A DNA stretch of 64,000 bases, taken from contig CANKYI010000001.1 of the NCBI GenBank assembly GCA_947488085.1, forward strand, positions 1,745,928 through 1,809,927, read 5' to 3'. The notes beneath the pieces are model-generated. The model had not been told where the DNA came from. It worked only from the letters and a program-made list of their open reading frames with translations, and made no database searches. Of this stretch, positions 9,635 to 19,302 are shown piece after piece. Both the position numbers and the translations under genes were made by a program. This stretch comes from an uncultured Erythrobacter sp. Its GTDB lineage: Bacteria > Pseudomonadota > Alphaproteobacteria > Sphingomonadales > Sphingomonadaceae. How positions within the stretch are numbered: position 1 is the stretch's first letter; each line of letters opens with the position of its first letter.

Positions 9635-11010
9635 GCGGCCTCATCAGTGTCAAAAAATGCGGGCGAACAATCCTGCGCACGCTCTGCGATCACCCCGACC
9701 AATTGGCGAAAATGTTCGCCGCGTTTCTCGTAATCGCGGAACTGGTCAAAGCTGGCGCAGGCGGGTGAGAACAGCACCACATCGCCAGGTTTTGAGGCCT
9801 CGCGCGCCCGGCTGACAGCCTCGCTGATCAATTCGCACCGCTCGACCGCTGGCACGCGCCCGTCGAGCAATTCTGCAAAGCGCGGGCCAGCCTCACCCAC
9901 AGTGTAGGCGGCGGCGACATTGCCAAGCTGACCATCGCATTCACCAAGGCCGTCTTCCTTTGCGAGGCCCCCGACGATCCAATGAACCCGCGCGCGGTCC
10001 TCTACCGGAGGGAATGCGGCCAGCGCTGGTGCGGTGGAGGCAGTGTTGGTCGCTTTGCTGTCATTGATAAACAGCACGCCATCTTCCTCGCAGACGCTTT
10101 CCATCCGATGCGGCAGACTGTGAAACCGGGGCAGCGCATGTTGCCATTGAGCAGGCTTCACACCCAGCTCCTCGACAATCGCAACGGCAAGCGCGACATT
10201 CTCCAGATTGTGCGGCCCTTGCAGGCTCGGCCAACCGGATTGCAGCGACCGCAGATAATTGAGATTGACGGCAAGCGCGCGTCCCGTCGGACGGACAGCT
10301 TTCACCGCTTCAAAAATGTCGCCCGCCGGCTCAGTCAGCGATCCGAACACTGCAAGCCGCTCCACCGATTGCATCGAAAACAGCCGTGCCTTGGATGCGG
10401 CATAAGCGGCGAAATCATCATAGCGATCAAGGTGATCGGGCGTCACATTGGTCAGACCGGTGACATCGCAATCGAGGCTTTGCGTCAGATCTATCTGATA
10501 GCTCGACAATTCGAGGACATAGACCCCGTCGCCCTGGTCATTGGGGGCAAGCGGTTCCTGCCCCATGATGGGCTCACCAATATTGCCGCCGAGCACCGTC
10601 GGAATACCTGCCATCTCTAGGATATGGTGCACCAAAGCGACGCAAGTGGATTTGCCATTGGTGCCGGTGATCCCGACCACTTTGTGCGGCAACAGGTCTG
10701 GCCGGGCGAGCGCGAACAGCTCGATATCGCCGATGATCGGCACGTCATACTTTGCTGCATGGGCGGTGATTGGGTGCGTGTTGAGCGGCACTCCAGGAGA
10801 AACGACGAGGCCATCGAAGCCGGTAAGATCCATCTCCAGCGGGTCTGCGATGTCACAGCGCCCCTCAAACGCGGTGCGAGCAACATCTTGACGGTCCCAT
10901 ACCGTGATCTGCGCTCCGCTCGCCAACAACGCCTCAGCCGCCGCCGCGCCTGATCGCGCGAGCCCGAGGATCGCGTATCGTTTGTTGGCAAAGGCGGCAG
11001 AGGTGATCAT
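9631..11010 (-). CDS. murD: UDP-N-acetylmuramoyl-L-alanine--D-glutamate ligase MurD
   Basis: Cytoplasmic Mur ligase that adds D-Glu to UDP-MurNAc-L-Ala. It is 459 residues with three domains: an N-terminal UDP-binding fold (ILGLARSGAAAAEALL), the ATP loop GITGTNGKST near 113-122, and a C-terminal domain containing FSPACASFDQF, a MurD signature. It lies 13 bases downstream of mraY and overlaps ftsW by four bases (ATGA). Confidence 0.97.
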   Translation of the reverse strand: MITSAAFANKRYAILGLARSGAAAAEALLASGAQITVWDRQDVARTAFEGRCDIADPLEMDLTGFDGLVVSPGVPLNTHPITAHAAKYDVPIIGDIELFALARPDLLPHKVVGITGTNGKSTCVALVHHILEMAGIPTVLGGNIGEPIMGQEPLAPNDQGDGVYVLELSSYQIDLTQSLDCDVTGLTNVTPDHLDRYDDFAAYAASKARLFSMQSVERLAVFGSLTEPAGDIFEAVKAVRPTGRALAVNLNYLRSLQSGWPSLQGPHNLENVALAVAIVEELGVKPAQWQHALPRFHSLPHRMESVCEEDGVLFINDSKATNTASTAPALAAFPPVEDRARVHWIVGGLAKEDGLGECDGQLGNVAAAYTVGEAGPRFAELLDGRVPAVERCELISEAVSRAREASKPGDVVLFSPACASFDQFRDYEKRGEHFRQLVGVIAERAQDCSPAFFDTDEAA

Positions 11011-11023
11011 AGCTGCTTGCGCC

Positions 11024-12094
11024 CTACCTCAGTTTCAACGTGGCAAGGCCAATCATGGCGAGGATAATGGCGACGATCCAGAACCGGATCACAACCTTGC
11101 TCTCACTCCAACCGAGCTGTTCGAAATGGTGATGGATAGGCGCCATGCGGAACACGCGCTTGCCCGTGCGTTTGAACCAGAACACCTGAATGATGACGCT
11201 GGCGGTTTCGGCTACGAACAACCCGCCCACGATCAGCAGCACAACCTCGTGATGCGCCGCAACCGCAATCGCACCCAAAGCTCCACCCAGGGCGAGTGAT
11301 CCGGTATCGCCCATAAAGACCGCGGCAGGAGGAGCATTGAACCATAGGAACGCAAGGCCCCCGCCCATTATCGCAGCGCAGAATATCGCCAATTCGCCTG
11401 CGCCCTCAACATAGGGAATGCCTAAATATTCGGAGAAATCCGTGCGCCCAACGAGATAAGCGATAATCGCAAAAGTGCCCGCAGCAATAATCACCGGCAT
11501 GATCGCCAACCCGTCCAGTCCATCGGTTAGGTTCACCGCGTTACCAAACCCGACGATGAACACCGCCGCAAAGACGTAGTAGAGCGGCCCAAGCGGGATA
11601 CTGACATCGGAGAAAAACGGGATGTAGAGATTGGTGTTGATCTGACTGACGATCAAATAGGATGCGACGCCTGCAACCATAAATTCCGCCAGCAAACGCA
11701 CTTTAGCGGAAACGCCAGCATGGCTGTTCTTGGTAACTTTGTCATAGTCATCCATGAACCCGATTAGGCCAAAACCAATCGTCACCGCCAAACAGGCCCA
11801 CACCAGTGGGCTGCGCAAATCCATCCAAAGCAGCAGCGAAAAAGCGAGGGCCACCAGGATCATCAAACCGCCCATAGTCGGCGTGCCAACTTTCGCCTGA
11901 TGACTTTCGGGACCGTCGGCACGGATAGGTTGCCCTTTGCCCTGACGCACGCGCAGCATGTTGATGAAACGTGGGCCGATAATCAGACCGAAGGCAAGCG
12001 CCGTCATCAACGTCGCGCCTGCGCGAAACGTCTGATACCGGATCAGGTTGAGCGCCCCTTCAAAGCCGAGCCATTCTGCGAGCAGGTAAAGCAT
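11024..12094 (-). CDS. mraY: Phospho-MurNAc-pentapeptide transferase MraY
   Basis: Polytopic inner-membrane enzyme that transfers phospho-MurNAc-pentapeptide to undecaprenyl phosphate to form lipid I. It is 356 residues with about ten membrane segments. Diagnostic stretches are the DDYDKV aspartate pair, [10 protein letters not shown], and the HHHFE histidine motif near the C-terminus, all on the cytoplasmic face in known structures. It lies between murF (22-base gap) and murD. Confidence 0.97.
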   Translation of the reverse strand: MLYLLAEWLGFEGALNLIRYQTFRAGATLMTALAFGLIIGPRFINMLRVRQGKGQPIRADGPESHQAKVGTPTMGGLMILVALAFSLLLWMDLRSPLVWACLAVTIGFGLIGFMDDYDKVTKNSHAGVSAKVRLLAEFMVAGVASYLIVSQINTNLYIPFFSDVSIPLGPLYYVFAAVFIVGFGNAVNLTDGLDGLAIMPVIIAAGTFAIIAYLVGRTDFSEYLGIPYVEGAGELAIFCAAIMGGGLAFLWFNAPPAAVFMGDTGSLALGGALGAIAVAAHHEVVLLIVGGLFVAETASVIIQVFWFKRTGKRVFRMAPIHHHFEQLGWSESKVVIRFWIVAIILAMIGLATLKLR

Positions 12095-12116
12095 TCAGAT
12101 CCCTTGATGCCTCCCT

Positions 12117-13598
12117 TTATCCAGAAGGCTGCGTAAAGTGTGTGACCAACCTGCCAAGGCCCACCGAGTTGGAGCCCTTTACAAGCACCGCATCGCCGCT
12201 TGAAATCCCGTATTCTTCCAGCGCCACGATCGCTTCGGCAGGGCCATCGCAATGGGCGAAGGTGCCTTCAAAGCCAAGGGAATCGCCGGGTTTTCTCCCC
12301 AACCCTGCCCTCAGCCGGTCCGCCAATGCGCCCATCTCGTCGCCGACAAGGATCGCGTGATCGATATTAGCCTCCGCCATTGGTCTTTCGAGCTGTGCGT
12401 GGAACTTGGGAGCAAAATCACCCAGCTCCATCATACTGCCAAGCACCACAATGCGCCGATGCGCGGGCGTTTGGCCCAATGCTTTGAGTGTTGCGCGCAT
12501 GGAGGCGGGGTTGGCGTTGTAGCTTTCATCCACCAATGTCGCTTTGCCGCCATTGGCCTCGATAGCCATGCGAGCGCCGCGCCCTTTCAATCCGCCCATT
12601 TCAGCCAAGGCCAAACCAGCACTGGCCAAATCGCCGCCCGCCGCGCGAACCGCCGCCATGACGCCAAGCGAGTTGGTGACCCAGTGATCGCCAGGTTCGG
12701 CAACCGAGTAACACAGCCGCGTTTCGCCAAGGTCTGCGGTGACAATCGATCCGCCATTGGTATCCGGAATCGCATCTAGCAAGCGCACATCGGCATCCGG
12801 GTGGCGGCCAAATGTGACCACTTTCACACCAAGCGCGCGGGCATGGCCGATCATACGCTCTGTGTAGTCAGTATCCGCCGGAATGATCGCAGTGCCGCCC
12901 GGCATCAGGCCGGTGAATATCTGCGCCTTCTCGTCGGCAATCGCCTCCATCGAACCCAAATTCTCAATATGAGCGGGTGCAATGGTCGTGATGAGAGCAA
13001 CATGCGGGCGCACATGATCGGTGAGCGGCGCGATTTCGCCTGTGTGGTTCATGCCCATCTCAAACACGCCAAACTTCGCGCGCGCTGGCAGGCGAGACAG
13101 GCTGAGCGGGACGCCGACATGGTTGTTGTAACTGCGCACGCTGCGATGGGCGCAGCCTCTGCTGGAGCGGTCGAGCGCAGCAAAAATCGCCTCTTTCACG
13201 CCGGTCTTGCCGACCGAACCGGTCACGCCAATGCGCACCGCTTCACCCCGATCGCGGGCCATGTGGGCGAGCGCGTGAAGTGCGGCAGTGGTGTCTTTCA
13301 CCAGCACATGCGGAAAATCTACGGGGCGGTCTGTGACCGCAGCAGCAGCGCCTTTGGCAAAGGCGGCAGCGATGAATTTGTGGCCATCCAACGCATCGCC
13401 TTTCAAAGCGACAAACAGATCACCGGGACGCACATCGCGGCTGTCCATTTCAACGCCGGATGCTTGGAAAGCGTGGCTTGCGCGCCCACCGGTCGCAGCT
13501 TCAATCTCCGAGGAACTCCACAGCGCCAGCGGCAATTGGTCGCGCGCATCGTGGGGCCATGCGTGAAGGAAAGCGTGGCGGGAGGAATGGAGACCCAT
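12117..13598 (-). CDS. murF: UDP-MurNAc-tripeptide--D-Ala-D-Ala ligase MurF
   Basis: Cytoplasmic Mur ligase that adds the D-Ala-D-Ala dipeptide made by Ddl. About 493 residues with the ATP loop GVTGSVGKTG near residue 125 and the central motif DESYNANPASM. The start is ambiguous. The ATG at 13598 overlaps the murE stop by one base (TGATG), while an upstream in-frame ATG at 13622 would add eight residues. I prefer the former because of the coupling pattern. Both have only a weak AGG-type ribosome site. Confidence 0.95.
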   Translation of the reverse strand: MGLHSSRHAFLHAWPHDARDQLPLALWSSSEIEAATGGRASHAFQASGVEMDSRDVRPGDLFVALKGDALDGHKFIAAAFAKGAAAAVTDRPVDFPHVLVKDTTAALHALAHMARDRGEAVRIGVTGSVGKTGVKEAIFAALDRSSRGCAHRSVRSYNNHVGVPLSLSRLPARAKFGVFEMGMNHTGEIAPLTDHVRPHVALITTIAPAHIENLGSMEAIADEKAQIFTGLMPGGTAIIPADTDYTERMIGHARALGVKVVTFGRHPDADVRLLDAIPDTNGGSIVTADLGETRLCYSVAEPGDHWVTNSLGVMAAVRAAGGDLASAGLALAEMGGLKGRGARMAIEANGGKATLVDESYNANPASMRATLKALGQTPAHRRIVVLGSMMELGDFAPKFHAQLERPMAEANIDHAILVGDEMGALADRLRAGLGRKPGDSLGFEGTFAHCDGPAEAIVALEEYGISSGDAVLVKGSNSVGLGRLVTHFTQPSG

Positions 13599-15100
13599 CA
13601 GCGCACCGCCTGCGCAGCGCATTCGCGTGCTACCTGCACGTCATCAAACGGCAAAACTCGCATTGTGTCTCCCGACCCGATTATCTGACCTTGTTCATGA
13701 CCCTTGCCAGCGACAAGGACAATATCGTTTGCGTCCGCATCCGTGACAGCAGCGAGAATAGCCTCGCGCCGTCCACCAATATCGCGGATATTTGCGGCGC
13801 CCGCTGCGCCTGCAAGAACCTGTTCCCGTATAGCGGCGGGCTTTTCGCCGCGCGGATTGTCATCTGTGACAATGGCGATATCTGCGGCGCGTGCGGCGAC
13901 GTCGCCCATCGGAGCGCGCTTACCCGTGTCGCGGTCACCGCCTGCGCCAAAGACGGCAATCAAGCGTCCACCCTTCGCCGCGTCAACATGAGGACGCAGC
14001 GCGGCAATGGCAGCTTCTAAAGCGTCGGGCGTGTGCGCATAATCGACATAAACGGGCGCGCCCGCAGGCGTGATCACCGCGCGCTCCAGCCGTCCGCGGA
14101 CCGGCTGCAACCGGCCGACAGCATCAAAAACTTGAGCTGGATCGGCCCCCGTCGCCAATGCCAACGCCGACGAAGTCAGCGCATTCGCTGCCTGATAAGC
14201 ACCGATCAAAGGCAGTTTGATAACCCGCTCTTCGCCTGCAAATTCAACTTGCAAAGTCTGACCCAATTGGGTCGCTTCGCGAGAGAGGAGACGCAGATAG
14301 GTGTCAGCGCCCTCCGCAGCCTCCCCCACGAGAGCCACGCGCAGGTCACGTCTCTGCGCATGGCCAATGGCGCGGCGGGTCCATTCGCATTTTTCCCCTC
14401 CGCTCCAGATGACAGCGACACCGCCCGGCTCGACCACTTCATCGAACAGGCGCATCTTGGCCGAGAAATACTCGTCCATATCGGCGTGATAATCGAGATG
14501 ATCGCGGCTGAAATTTGTGAAGGCCCCGGCCGCTACGCGAAGCCCTTCATTGCGGAATTGCGACAGGCCGTGACTTGATGCTTCATAGGCGACATGGGTC
14601 ACCCCTTCGCGCGCCAAGCCGCTCATATTCGATAGGAACGTGACAATATCAGGGGTGGTGAGGCCGGTTGAAACACTCTCATCCGGAGTGGTCACACCCA
14701 AAGTCCCGATGCTAGCCGCGCGTTCGCCGCACATGCGCCAGATTTGACGGGTCATCTCTGCAGTGGAGGTTTTGCCGTTGGTCCCGGTCACCGCGACAAT
14801 GGTCTGAGGCACGGGAGTGAAAAATCTCGCTGCAAGCTGAGCGAAGGTGCGGCGCGGCTCTTCACTGGCAATATGCAGCGCGCCTTTTACCGGCGCTTCG
14901 GGAGCAGCCACTACAGCAACCGCGCCCGCTTCGACGGCGTCGGGAATAAAGTCCTCTGCGTTAAAGCGCGCACCGCGAAACGCGCCGAAGACGGTACCCG
15001 GCGCGATCTTGCGATGGTCGATGGCGAAGCCCGTAACGGTCACATCATCGCCGCCTGCAACGCCCAGTCCCGCTGCTTCGATTAGCCCCGCCAGCTTCAT
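13598..15100 (-). CDS. murE: UDP-MurNAc-L-Ala-D-Glu--meso-diaminopimelate ligase MurE
   Basis: Cytoplasmic Mur ligase that adds the third stem residue. It is 500 residues with the ATP loop GTNGKTST near 106-113. The motif DNPRGE in the C-terminal domain is the established marker of specificity for meso-diaminopimelate rather than lysine, fitting a Gram-negative wall. It overlaps ftsI by four bases at its start. Confidence 0.97.
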   Translation of the reverse strand: MKLAGLIEAAGLGVAGGDDVTVTGFAIDHRKIAPGTVFGAFRGARFNAEDFIPDAVEAGAVAVVAAPEAPVKGALHIASEEPRRTFAQLAARFFTPVPQTIVAVTGTNGKTSTAEMTRQIWRMCGERAASIGTLGVTTPDESVSTGLTTPDIVTFLSNMSGLAREGVTHVAYEASSHGLSQFRNEGLRVAAGAFTNFSRDHLDYHADMDEYFSAKMRLFDEVVEPGGVAVIWSGGEKCEWTRRAIGHAQRRDLRVALVGEAAEGADTYLRLLSREATQLGQTLQVEFAGEERVIKLPLIGAYQAANALTSSALALATGADPAQVFDAVGRLQPVRGRLERAVITPAGAPVYVDYAHTPDALEAAIAALRPHVDAAKGGRLIAVFGAGGDRDTGKRAPMGDVAARAADIAIVTDDNPRGEKPAAIREQVLAGAAGAANIRDIGGRREAILAAVTDADANDIVLVAGKGHEQGQIIGSGDTMRVLPFDDVQVARECAAQAVR

Positions 15101-16914
15101 CGCTGACCCTCCAGCAAATAGCGTAAGTCAGAGATGTCGACATCGCGCGTGCTGTCAGGCCGCACACCCAGCATCGGGCCGATCCGTGGGACCAGTTCCC
15201 CAACAATCGGCGCAGCGGTAAAGGCAGCAGTACGCTGCCCTGAGGAAGCCGCAGTACCGCGCGGTTCATCGAGCACAGTGACCACGACAAAGCGCGGACG
15301 CTCCATCGGGAAAGCGGCGGCAAAGGAAGAAATCAGAGACGTTTGCGCATAACCACCCCGGCTCGCTTTTTCCGCAGAACCGGTCTTTCCGCCAACCCGG
15401 TATCCAGGAGCGTTGGCACTGCGACCCGTGCCGTAAATGGAGATCATCCTCATCAATTGCCGCATGCGGGACGAGGTGGACGCCTTGAAAACTCGACGCC
15501 CACGTGGAGCTTCACCGGGCTCAATCTTGTGCAAGGTCGCAGGGCGCCAAATCCCGCCATTCACCATTGCGGCATAGCTTGTAGCAAGATGCAGCGGCGT
15601 CACCGCAATACCGTGGCCATAGCTGACTGTCATCGTGGTGAGCCGCGACCAGGTGCCATTGGGGCGAACTTCGGGCCATTGCGTCCGGCCACGCGCTTGC
15701 AGCTCAATTTGTGGTCGCTCTTTCATGCCGAGATCAATCATCATCTCGCGCATACGCTTTTCGCCCAGCTCGTCACCGATCCGCATCGTGACCGTGTTGG
15801 AGGAGTAAGCGAGTGCTTGCGCGACATTGAGCGTATCGCCCTTGGACGGATTATCGCGGAACAAGCGGCCGGACATCTCGACCGGTGTCGCATCCCAATG
15901 CTTACCCAGATTGCGGACAATACCGTGGTCAATCGCGGCGGCGACGGTCAGAGGCTTAAATGTCGAACCCAGCTCATAGGTCGCATTGGTCACGCGGTTA
16001 TAGATGTTAGGCGAATGCTGCGCGCTTTCGAGGTTGGGATCGAAATCGGGGAGCGAGGCCATGGCCATCACTTCGCCGGTATCCACATCGAGGATAATAC
16101 CCGCTGCGCCTTTGGCTTGGGTGGCCAACATGCCTTTGCGCAGCTCATCTTCCAATGCACCTTGCACGCGCAGATCGATCGACAATGCCACCGGCTCACC
16201 GCGCAATTCGCGGTCGGACAATTGCTCGTCGAGCACCTCTTCCATGCCAAAGCGACCCTGAAGATTGCCTTCATCATTCTCAAGCGTGAAGCCCAGAACA
16301 TGCGCGCCCAGCGAACCTTGCGGATAGTGGCGGTCATATTCGCGCGGAATTTCCAATGCGACTTCGCCCAGCTCGAACACGCGATTGGCATCTTCGGGCA
16401 GAACGCGGCGCAGAATGTACCCGCCACGCTCAGAGGAAAGGATCCGCATGGTGCGCGGCACGTCGAGGTCGGGGAAGATCGCCTTCAATCGCAGCGCAAC
16501 CTCGGCAGGCGGAGCGACCAAGGGAGAGCCTTCATCGCCCATCGCCTTTGGGTTGTACCACAAGGCATAGGCGGGAAATGTGCGCGCGAGCGCAGTGCCA
16601 TTGCGGTCGGTGATCTCGCCGCGCGGCGGAAGCAGTGCATCGGCAAGGCTGGTCTGGTTGGGCGCTGCACCGACAAAGCCGAGATAGCCGATCCGCATCA
16701 ATGCGATGGCTGCGATCAGGACGAATGCGCCAATAATGACGAACAGCCGCAGGCGCGCTGTGACCAGCAAGCTGTAGCGAAGGTTCACCGATTGGACCCG
16801 TCCCGCTTGGATTGCAGGGCGCGGTTCGTGTCTTAATCCTGCCTGTGTTTCGCCGGGTGCCTTTTGGCCGCCAAATATGGGGTTGAGCCCGGCGCCAAGG
16901 GCATATGCGTTCAT
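15097..16914 (-). CDS. ftsI: Septal transpeptidase FtsI (penicillin-binding protein 3 type)
   Basis: Class B penicillin-binding protein that cross-links septal peptidoglycan with FtsW. It is 605 residues. A long cytoplasmic tail (1-55) and one membrane segment near 57-80 are followed by a PBP dimerisation domain (RGEITDRNGTALA near 98-110). The transpeptidase domain carries all three motifs: STFK at 317-320, SSN at 371-373 and KTG at 510-512. It overlaps ftsL and murE by four bases each. Confidence 0.97.
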   Translation of the reverse strand: MNAYALGAGLNPIFGGQKAPGETQAGLRHEPRPAIQAGRVQSVNLRYSLLVTARLRLFVIIGAFVLIAAIALMRIGYLGFVGAAPNQTSLADALLPPRGEITDRNGTALARTFPAYALWYNPKAMGDEGSPLVAPPAEVALRLKAIFPDLDVPRTMRILSSERGGYILRRVLPEDANRVFELGEVALEIPREYDRHYPQGSLGAHVLGFTLENDEGNLQGRFGMEEVLDEQLSDRELRGEPVALSIDLRVQGALEDELRKGMLATQAKGAAGIILDVDTGEVMAMASLPDFDPNLESAQHSPNIYNRVTNATYELGSTFKPLTVAAAIDHGIVRNLGKHWDATPVEMSGRLFRDNPSKGDTLNVAQALAYSSNTVTMRIGDELGEKRMREMMIDLGMKERPQIELQARGRTQWPEVRPNGTWSRLTTMTVSYGHGIAVTPLHLATSYAAMVNGGIWRPATLHKIEPGEAPRGRRVFKASTSSRMRQLMRMISIYGTGRSANAPGYRVGGKTGSAEKASRGGYAQTSLISSFAAAFPMERPRFVVVTVLDEPRGTAASSGQRTAAFTAAPIVGELVPRIGPMLGVRPDSTRDVDISDLRYLLEGQR

Positions 16915-17471
16915 TCGGAAGCCTCACCGATGATAGCCGCATCGACCGGTCGCCCGGAAGGCGTCGCCGCATTGGCAGCGCGGATCGGGGATGCCTCAAT
17001 CAGAAAGTCGCCAAAGGCTTCGGTGAACATAGCGCCTGCATCGTCGCTGGCGCTGACGGCTGCTAAAGTAACCGGCTCACCTGATAGCGGCGAAACCATA
17101 TCACGCTTCGGCGCATCGGCTGCGGCGAGATCGGTGCGAGCCACCCGGATCGGAGCAGGCGCATCGGGTCCGCGCGGCTGGCCAAGGCTGGCAAGCTGCC
17201 GTTCGTTGTCGAGATACTGGTCCGCGCGTGGCGCTTTATAGCCAAGCTCTACCGCGTTCCATTCCGCCAATTGGCGCTGGCTGGCGCGGGTCTGAAATTC
17301 CGTTTCGAGCAGCAAAGTCTCACGCTCAAGCGCAATAATCTGACGCTCGGCCAATTGCACTTCGCTTTTGACTGCGTGGACGTTGAAGCTGAGCACCGCA
17401 AACAGTGCCACACACGCCGCAAGCACGGTCGCCCAGCCAACCTGACGAGTGCGAGAGCCGTTGGGAATCAT
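16911..17471 (-). CDS. ftsL: FtsL-like division protein with extended C-terminus
   Basis: Small bitopic protein between rsmH and ftsI, where FtsL is normally encoded. It is 186 residues. One membrane segment near 12-31 is followed by a heptad-rich helix near 32-75 ([20 protein letters not shown]), as expected for the FtsL/FtsB coiled coil. After that comes a ~110-residue Ala/Pro-rich tail with no domain I recognise. FtsL in model species is about 120 residues or less, so the tail is notable. The identification rests on topology and position rather than conserved residues. Confidence 0.85.
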   Translation of the reverse strand: MIPNGSRTRQVGWATVLAACVALFAVLSFNVHAVKSEVQLAERQIIALERETLLLETEFQTRASQRQLAEWNAVELGYKAPRADQYLDNERQLASLGQPRGPDAPAPIRVARTDLAAADAPKRDMVSPLSGEPVTLAAVSASDDAGAMFTEAFGDFLIEASPIRAANAATPSGRPVDAAIIGEASE

Positions 17472-18409
17472 GCGAAAGCTCCTTCACGGGCTGGCGCGTC
17501 AGTGCGAATGGCGTGGCGCAGGGTTGACGAACGGGCGCGCGGATTGCGCTCAATTTCTGCATCCGATGGGCGGATGGCTTTGGACAATTTCGTGAAGGTC
17601 GGCGCGGGTCCGGGCACTTCGCCGGGCAGGTGGCGTGACACAGCGCGCCCAGCGCCCGATGCTTCGCGCAAATAGCGTTTGACGATGCGATCCTCGAGAC
17701 TGTGAAAGCTGACGACGGCCAATACACCGCCTTCGCGCAACAAAGCCTCAGCTGCGTTAAGCCCGGCGCTTAACTCGCCCAACTCATCATTCACATGAAT
17801 GCGAACGGCCTGAAAACTGCGGGTCGCAGGATCTTTCTTGTCATGTGGCTTGTACCCCAGCGCACGGCGAACAACGCGGGCGAGATCGCCGGTCGTCTCC
17901 AGCGGGCGCGCAGCGACAATGGCGCGGGCAACGCGGCGCGATTGGCGTTCTTCGCCATAGTGGTAGAGCACATCGGCGATCGCCGCTTCGTCAGCGGAAT
18001 TGAGAAAATCCGCCGCACTTTCGCCATTTTGGCTCATGCGCATATCCAGCGGGCCGTCATTGGAGAACGCAAAGCCTCGCTCTGCCTGATCAAGCTGCAT
18101 TGAAGATACGCCGATATCCATCACAACGGCGTCAACCTGAGGCACACCAATGCGCGCCATTTCTTCGCGCATCGAGGAAAAGCGTTCGGCATGAAGCGAA
18201 AGACGACCATCGAATTCGGTGACCATTCCGGCACCATCGCGGATCGCGTTCGGGTCGCGGTCAAAGCCATAGACGCGCGCACCCGATGCGAGCAGTACGC
18301 GCGAATATCCGCCTGCGCCAAAGGTCGCATCAATGATCGTCATATCAGGGCGCGGCGCAACAGCGGCGGCCACTTCGTCGAGTAAAACGGGGATGTGAGG
18401 AGCGATCAT
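17468..18409 (-). CDS. rsmH: 16S rRNA (cytosine-1402-N4)-methyltransferase RsmH
   Basis: S-adenosylmethionine-dependent methyltransferase that modifies C1402 of 16S rRNA; formerly MraW. It is 313 residues with HIPVLLDEV at the N-terminus, the SAM-binding loop [10 protein letters not shown] near 27-36, and the conserved [11 protein letters not shown] near 233. It overlaps mraZ and ftsL by four bases each, as is usual at the head of dcw clusters. Confidence 0.97.
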   Translation of the reverse strand: MIAPHIPVLLDEVAAAVAPRPDMTIIDATFGAGGYSRVLLASGARVYGFDRDPNAIRDGAGMVTEFDGRLSLHAERFSSMREEMARIGVPQVDAVVMDIGVSSMQLDQAERGFAFSNDGPLDMRMSQNGESAADFLNSADEAAIADVLYHYGEERQSRRVARAIVAARPLETTGDLARVVRRALGYKPHDKKDPATRSFQAVRIHVNDELGELSAGLNAAEALLREGGVLAVVSFHSLEDRIVKRYLREASGAGRAVSRHLPGEVPGPAPTFTKLSKAIRPSDAEIERNPRARSSTLRHAIRTDAPAREGAFA

Positions 18410-18975
18410 TTCTTCGCTCCCTTTGCTTTCGCCTTAGCCGCGGCCTCGACCAATTGTTTCCGGCACGCGGCCTGTGCACCCTTGTAAGCAGGGCCCATTT
18501 TGGCGAGCTCATTCGGGTTCCAGATCAGGAAAAACTCACCTGCCCCCTGGAAGAACAATCCGTCTTCGATCTCCCCCAGATCGCGCAGATAGTCGGGCAT
18601 CACAAAGCGTCCGCTATCGTCGAAGGGCAGCTGTTCAAAGCCGAACAATTGTTGAGCACGCGTATCGTATTCGAACTCAGCATCACCCATGCGGATCGCG
18701 CGTTCTTGTTCGTCGTCCAACGTCTTTTGAAGCATTGGGATACGCGAAAGGCCAAATCCGATCAGGCAGTCGAGTTTACCATGAGCGGCCAAGCAAAGCG
18801 TCTTCGCGCCGCCGGAGCTTTCCTTCACAGTCTTACGCAAAGCAGGGGGCAACACAAAGCGGCCCTTATCGCCCGCGGGCGAATAGGCGTTACCGCTATA
18901 GGTTGATCCTTTTGCTTCGGGCGCCGACACGCGCAATTCCCCTTCCCTTGTCCCCGGCATCATTGCCAGCGACAC
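18406..18975 (-). CDS. mraZ: Transcriptional regulator MraZ
   Basis: DNA-binding regulator of the dcw cluster. It contains two SpoVT/AbrB-like halves, marked by [12 protein letters not shown] near 36-47 and [13 protein letters not shown] near 118-130, the repeated signature of the family. At 189 residues it is longer than the usual ~150, with an extra N-terminal tail and a Lys/Ala-rich C-terminal tail. The annotated start is GTG at 18975, only three bases after GGAGG. ATG codons at 18963 and 18960 are alternatives. MraZ binds repeated GGG boxes upstream of its own gene in E. coli, and phased GGG arrays are present upstream here. Confidence 0.95.
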   Translation of the reverse strand: MSLAMMPGTREGELRVSAPEAKGSTYSGNAYSPAGDKGRFVLPPALRKTVKESSGGAKTLCLAAHGKLDCLIGFGLSRIPMLQKTLDDEQERAIRMGDAEFEYDTRAQQLFGFEQLPFDDSGRFVMPDYLRDLGEIEDGLFFQGAGEFFLIWNPNELAKMGPAYKGAQAACRKQLVEAAAKAKAKGAKK

Positions 18976-19092
18976 ATTCCTCCGTCACAAACACACCTTC
19001 CCCGTTGCCGCCCGCGCGAACGAAGGCAGCGCGCCAACCGAGATGGGCCGCGCGAGGCAAACAGATATGTTTGATGGAAGACGGTAATATCT

Positions 19093-19136
19093 GGGAAGAA
19101 GGCGGGTGACTAGGGTATTTCTAGGGAAATCACGGG
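19093..19136 (+). repeat. Phased GGG array, opposite orientation to mraZ
   Basis: Five GGG triplets on the plus strand start at 19093, 19104, 19113, 19124 and 19134, giving spacings of 11, 9, 11 and 10 bases. Most are followed by A or T. They lie just downstream of the candidate mraZ promoter, in the would-be 5' leader. The spacing is close to one helical turn, but the orientation is opposite to the upstream arrays. Confidence 0.6.
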
Positions 19137-19155
19137 ATTACTCTCTAAGGTGCTG

Positions 19156-19183
19156 ATTTTAAACATCTTTAAAGATGTAACAA
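19156..19183 (-). promoter_or_regulatory. Candidate mraZ promoter with palindromic spacer
   Basis: On the minus strand TTGTTA (19183-19178) is followed after 16 bases by TAAAAT (19161-19156), a fair sigma-70-like pair. Between and overlapping them is the perfect 16-base palindrome ACATCTTTAAAGATGT at 19163-19178, a typical repressor-site position. Transcription would begin near 19148, leaving a leader of about 170 bases before mraZ. Confidence 0.45.
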
Positions 19184-19195
19184 TTTCTCAATCCA

Positions 19196-19302
19196 CCCCT
19201 TAGCGCCCTGAAAAACCCGTAGTTTCCCGCAATATTGCGCTGAAATCGCGCATAATTCCCGGATTCGCCCGGTCAATCCCGAACGCCTCCCGCATTCTCC
19301 CC
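19196..19302 (-). repeat. Phased GGG box arrays upstream of mraZ (MraZ-box-like)
   Basis: Read in the direction of mraZ, GGG triplets occur at plus-strand positions 299-301, 289-291, 278-280, 268-270 and 258-260, then at 226-228, 216-218, 206-208 and 196-198 (add 19000). Spacing is 10 bases, with one or two of 11. The two blocks are separated by 32 bases. Most triplets are preceded by C and several are followed by A. E. coli MraZ is known to bind TGGGN repeats with 10-base spacing upstream of mraZ. Assignment as MraZ operators is inference from this match and from position. Confidence 0.7.

Noticed and set aside
12801..13688. 295-codon plus-strand frame
   Set aside because: Antisense to murF/murE. 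Translation is rich in Arg, Cys and His with no family match.
15343..16836. 497-codon plus-strand frame
   Set aside because: Antisense to ftsI, which has all penicillin-binding motifs. The frame has no recognisable domain and no suitable context.
19159..19172. TTAA-N6-TTAA as a CtrA site upstream of mraZ
   Set aside because: CtrA consensus is TTAA-N7-TTAA. The spacing is one base short and the sequence is better described as part of the palindrome.
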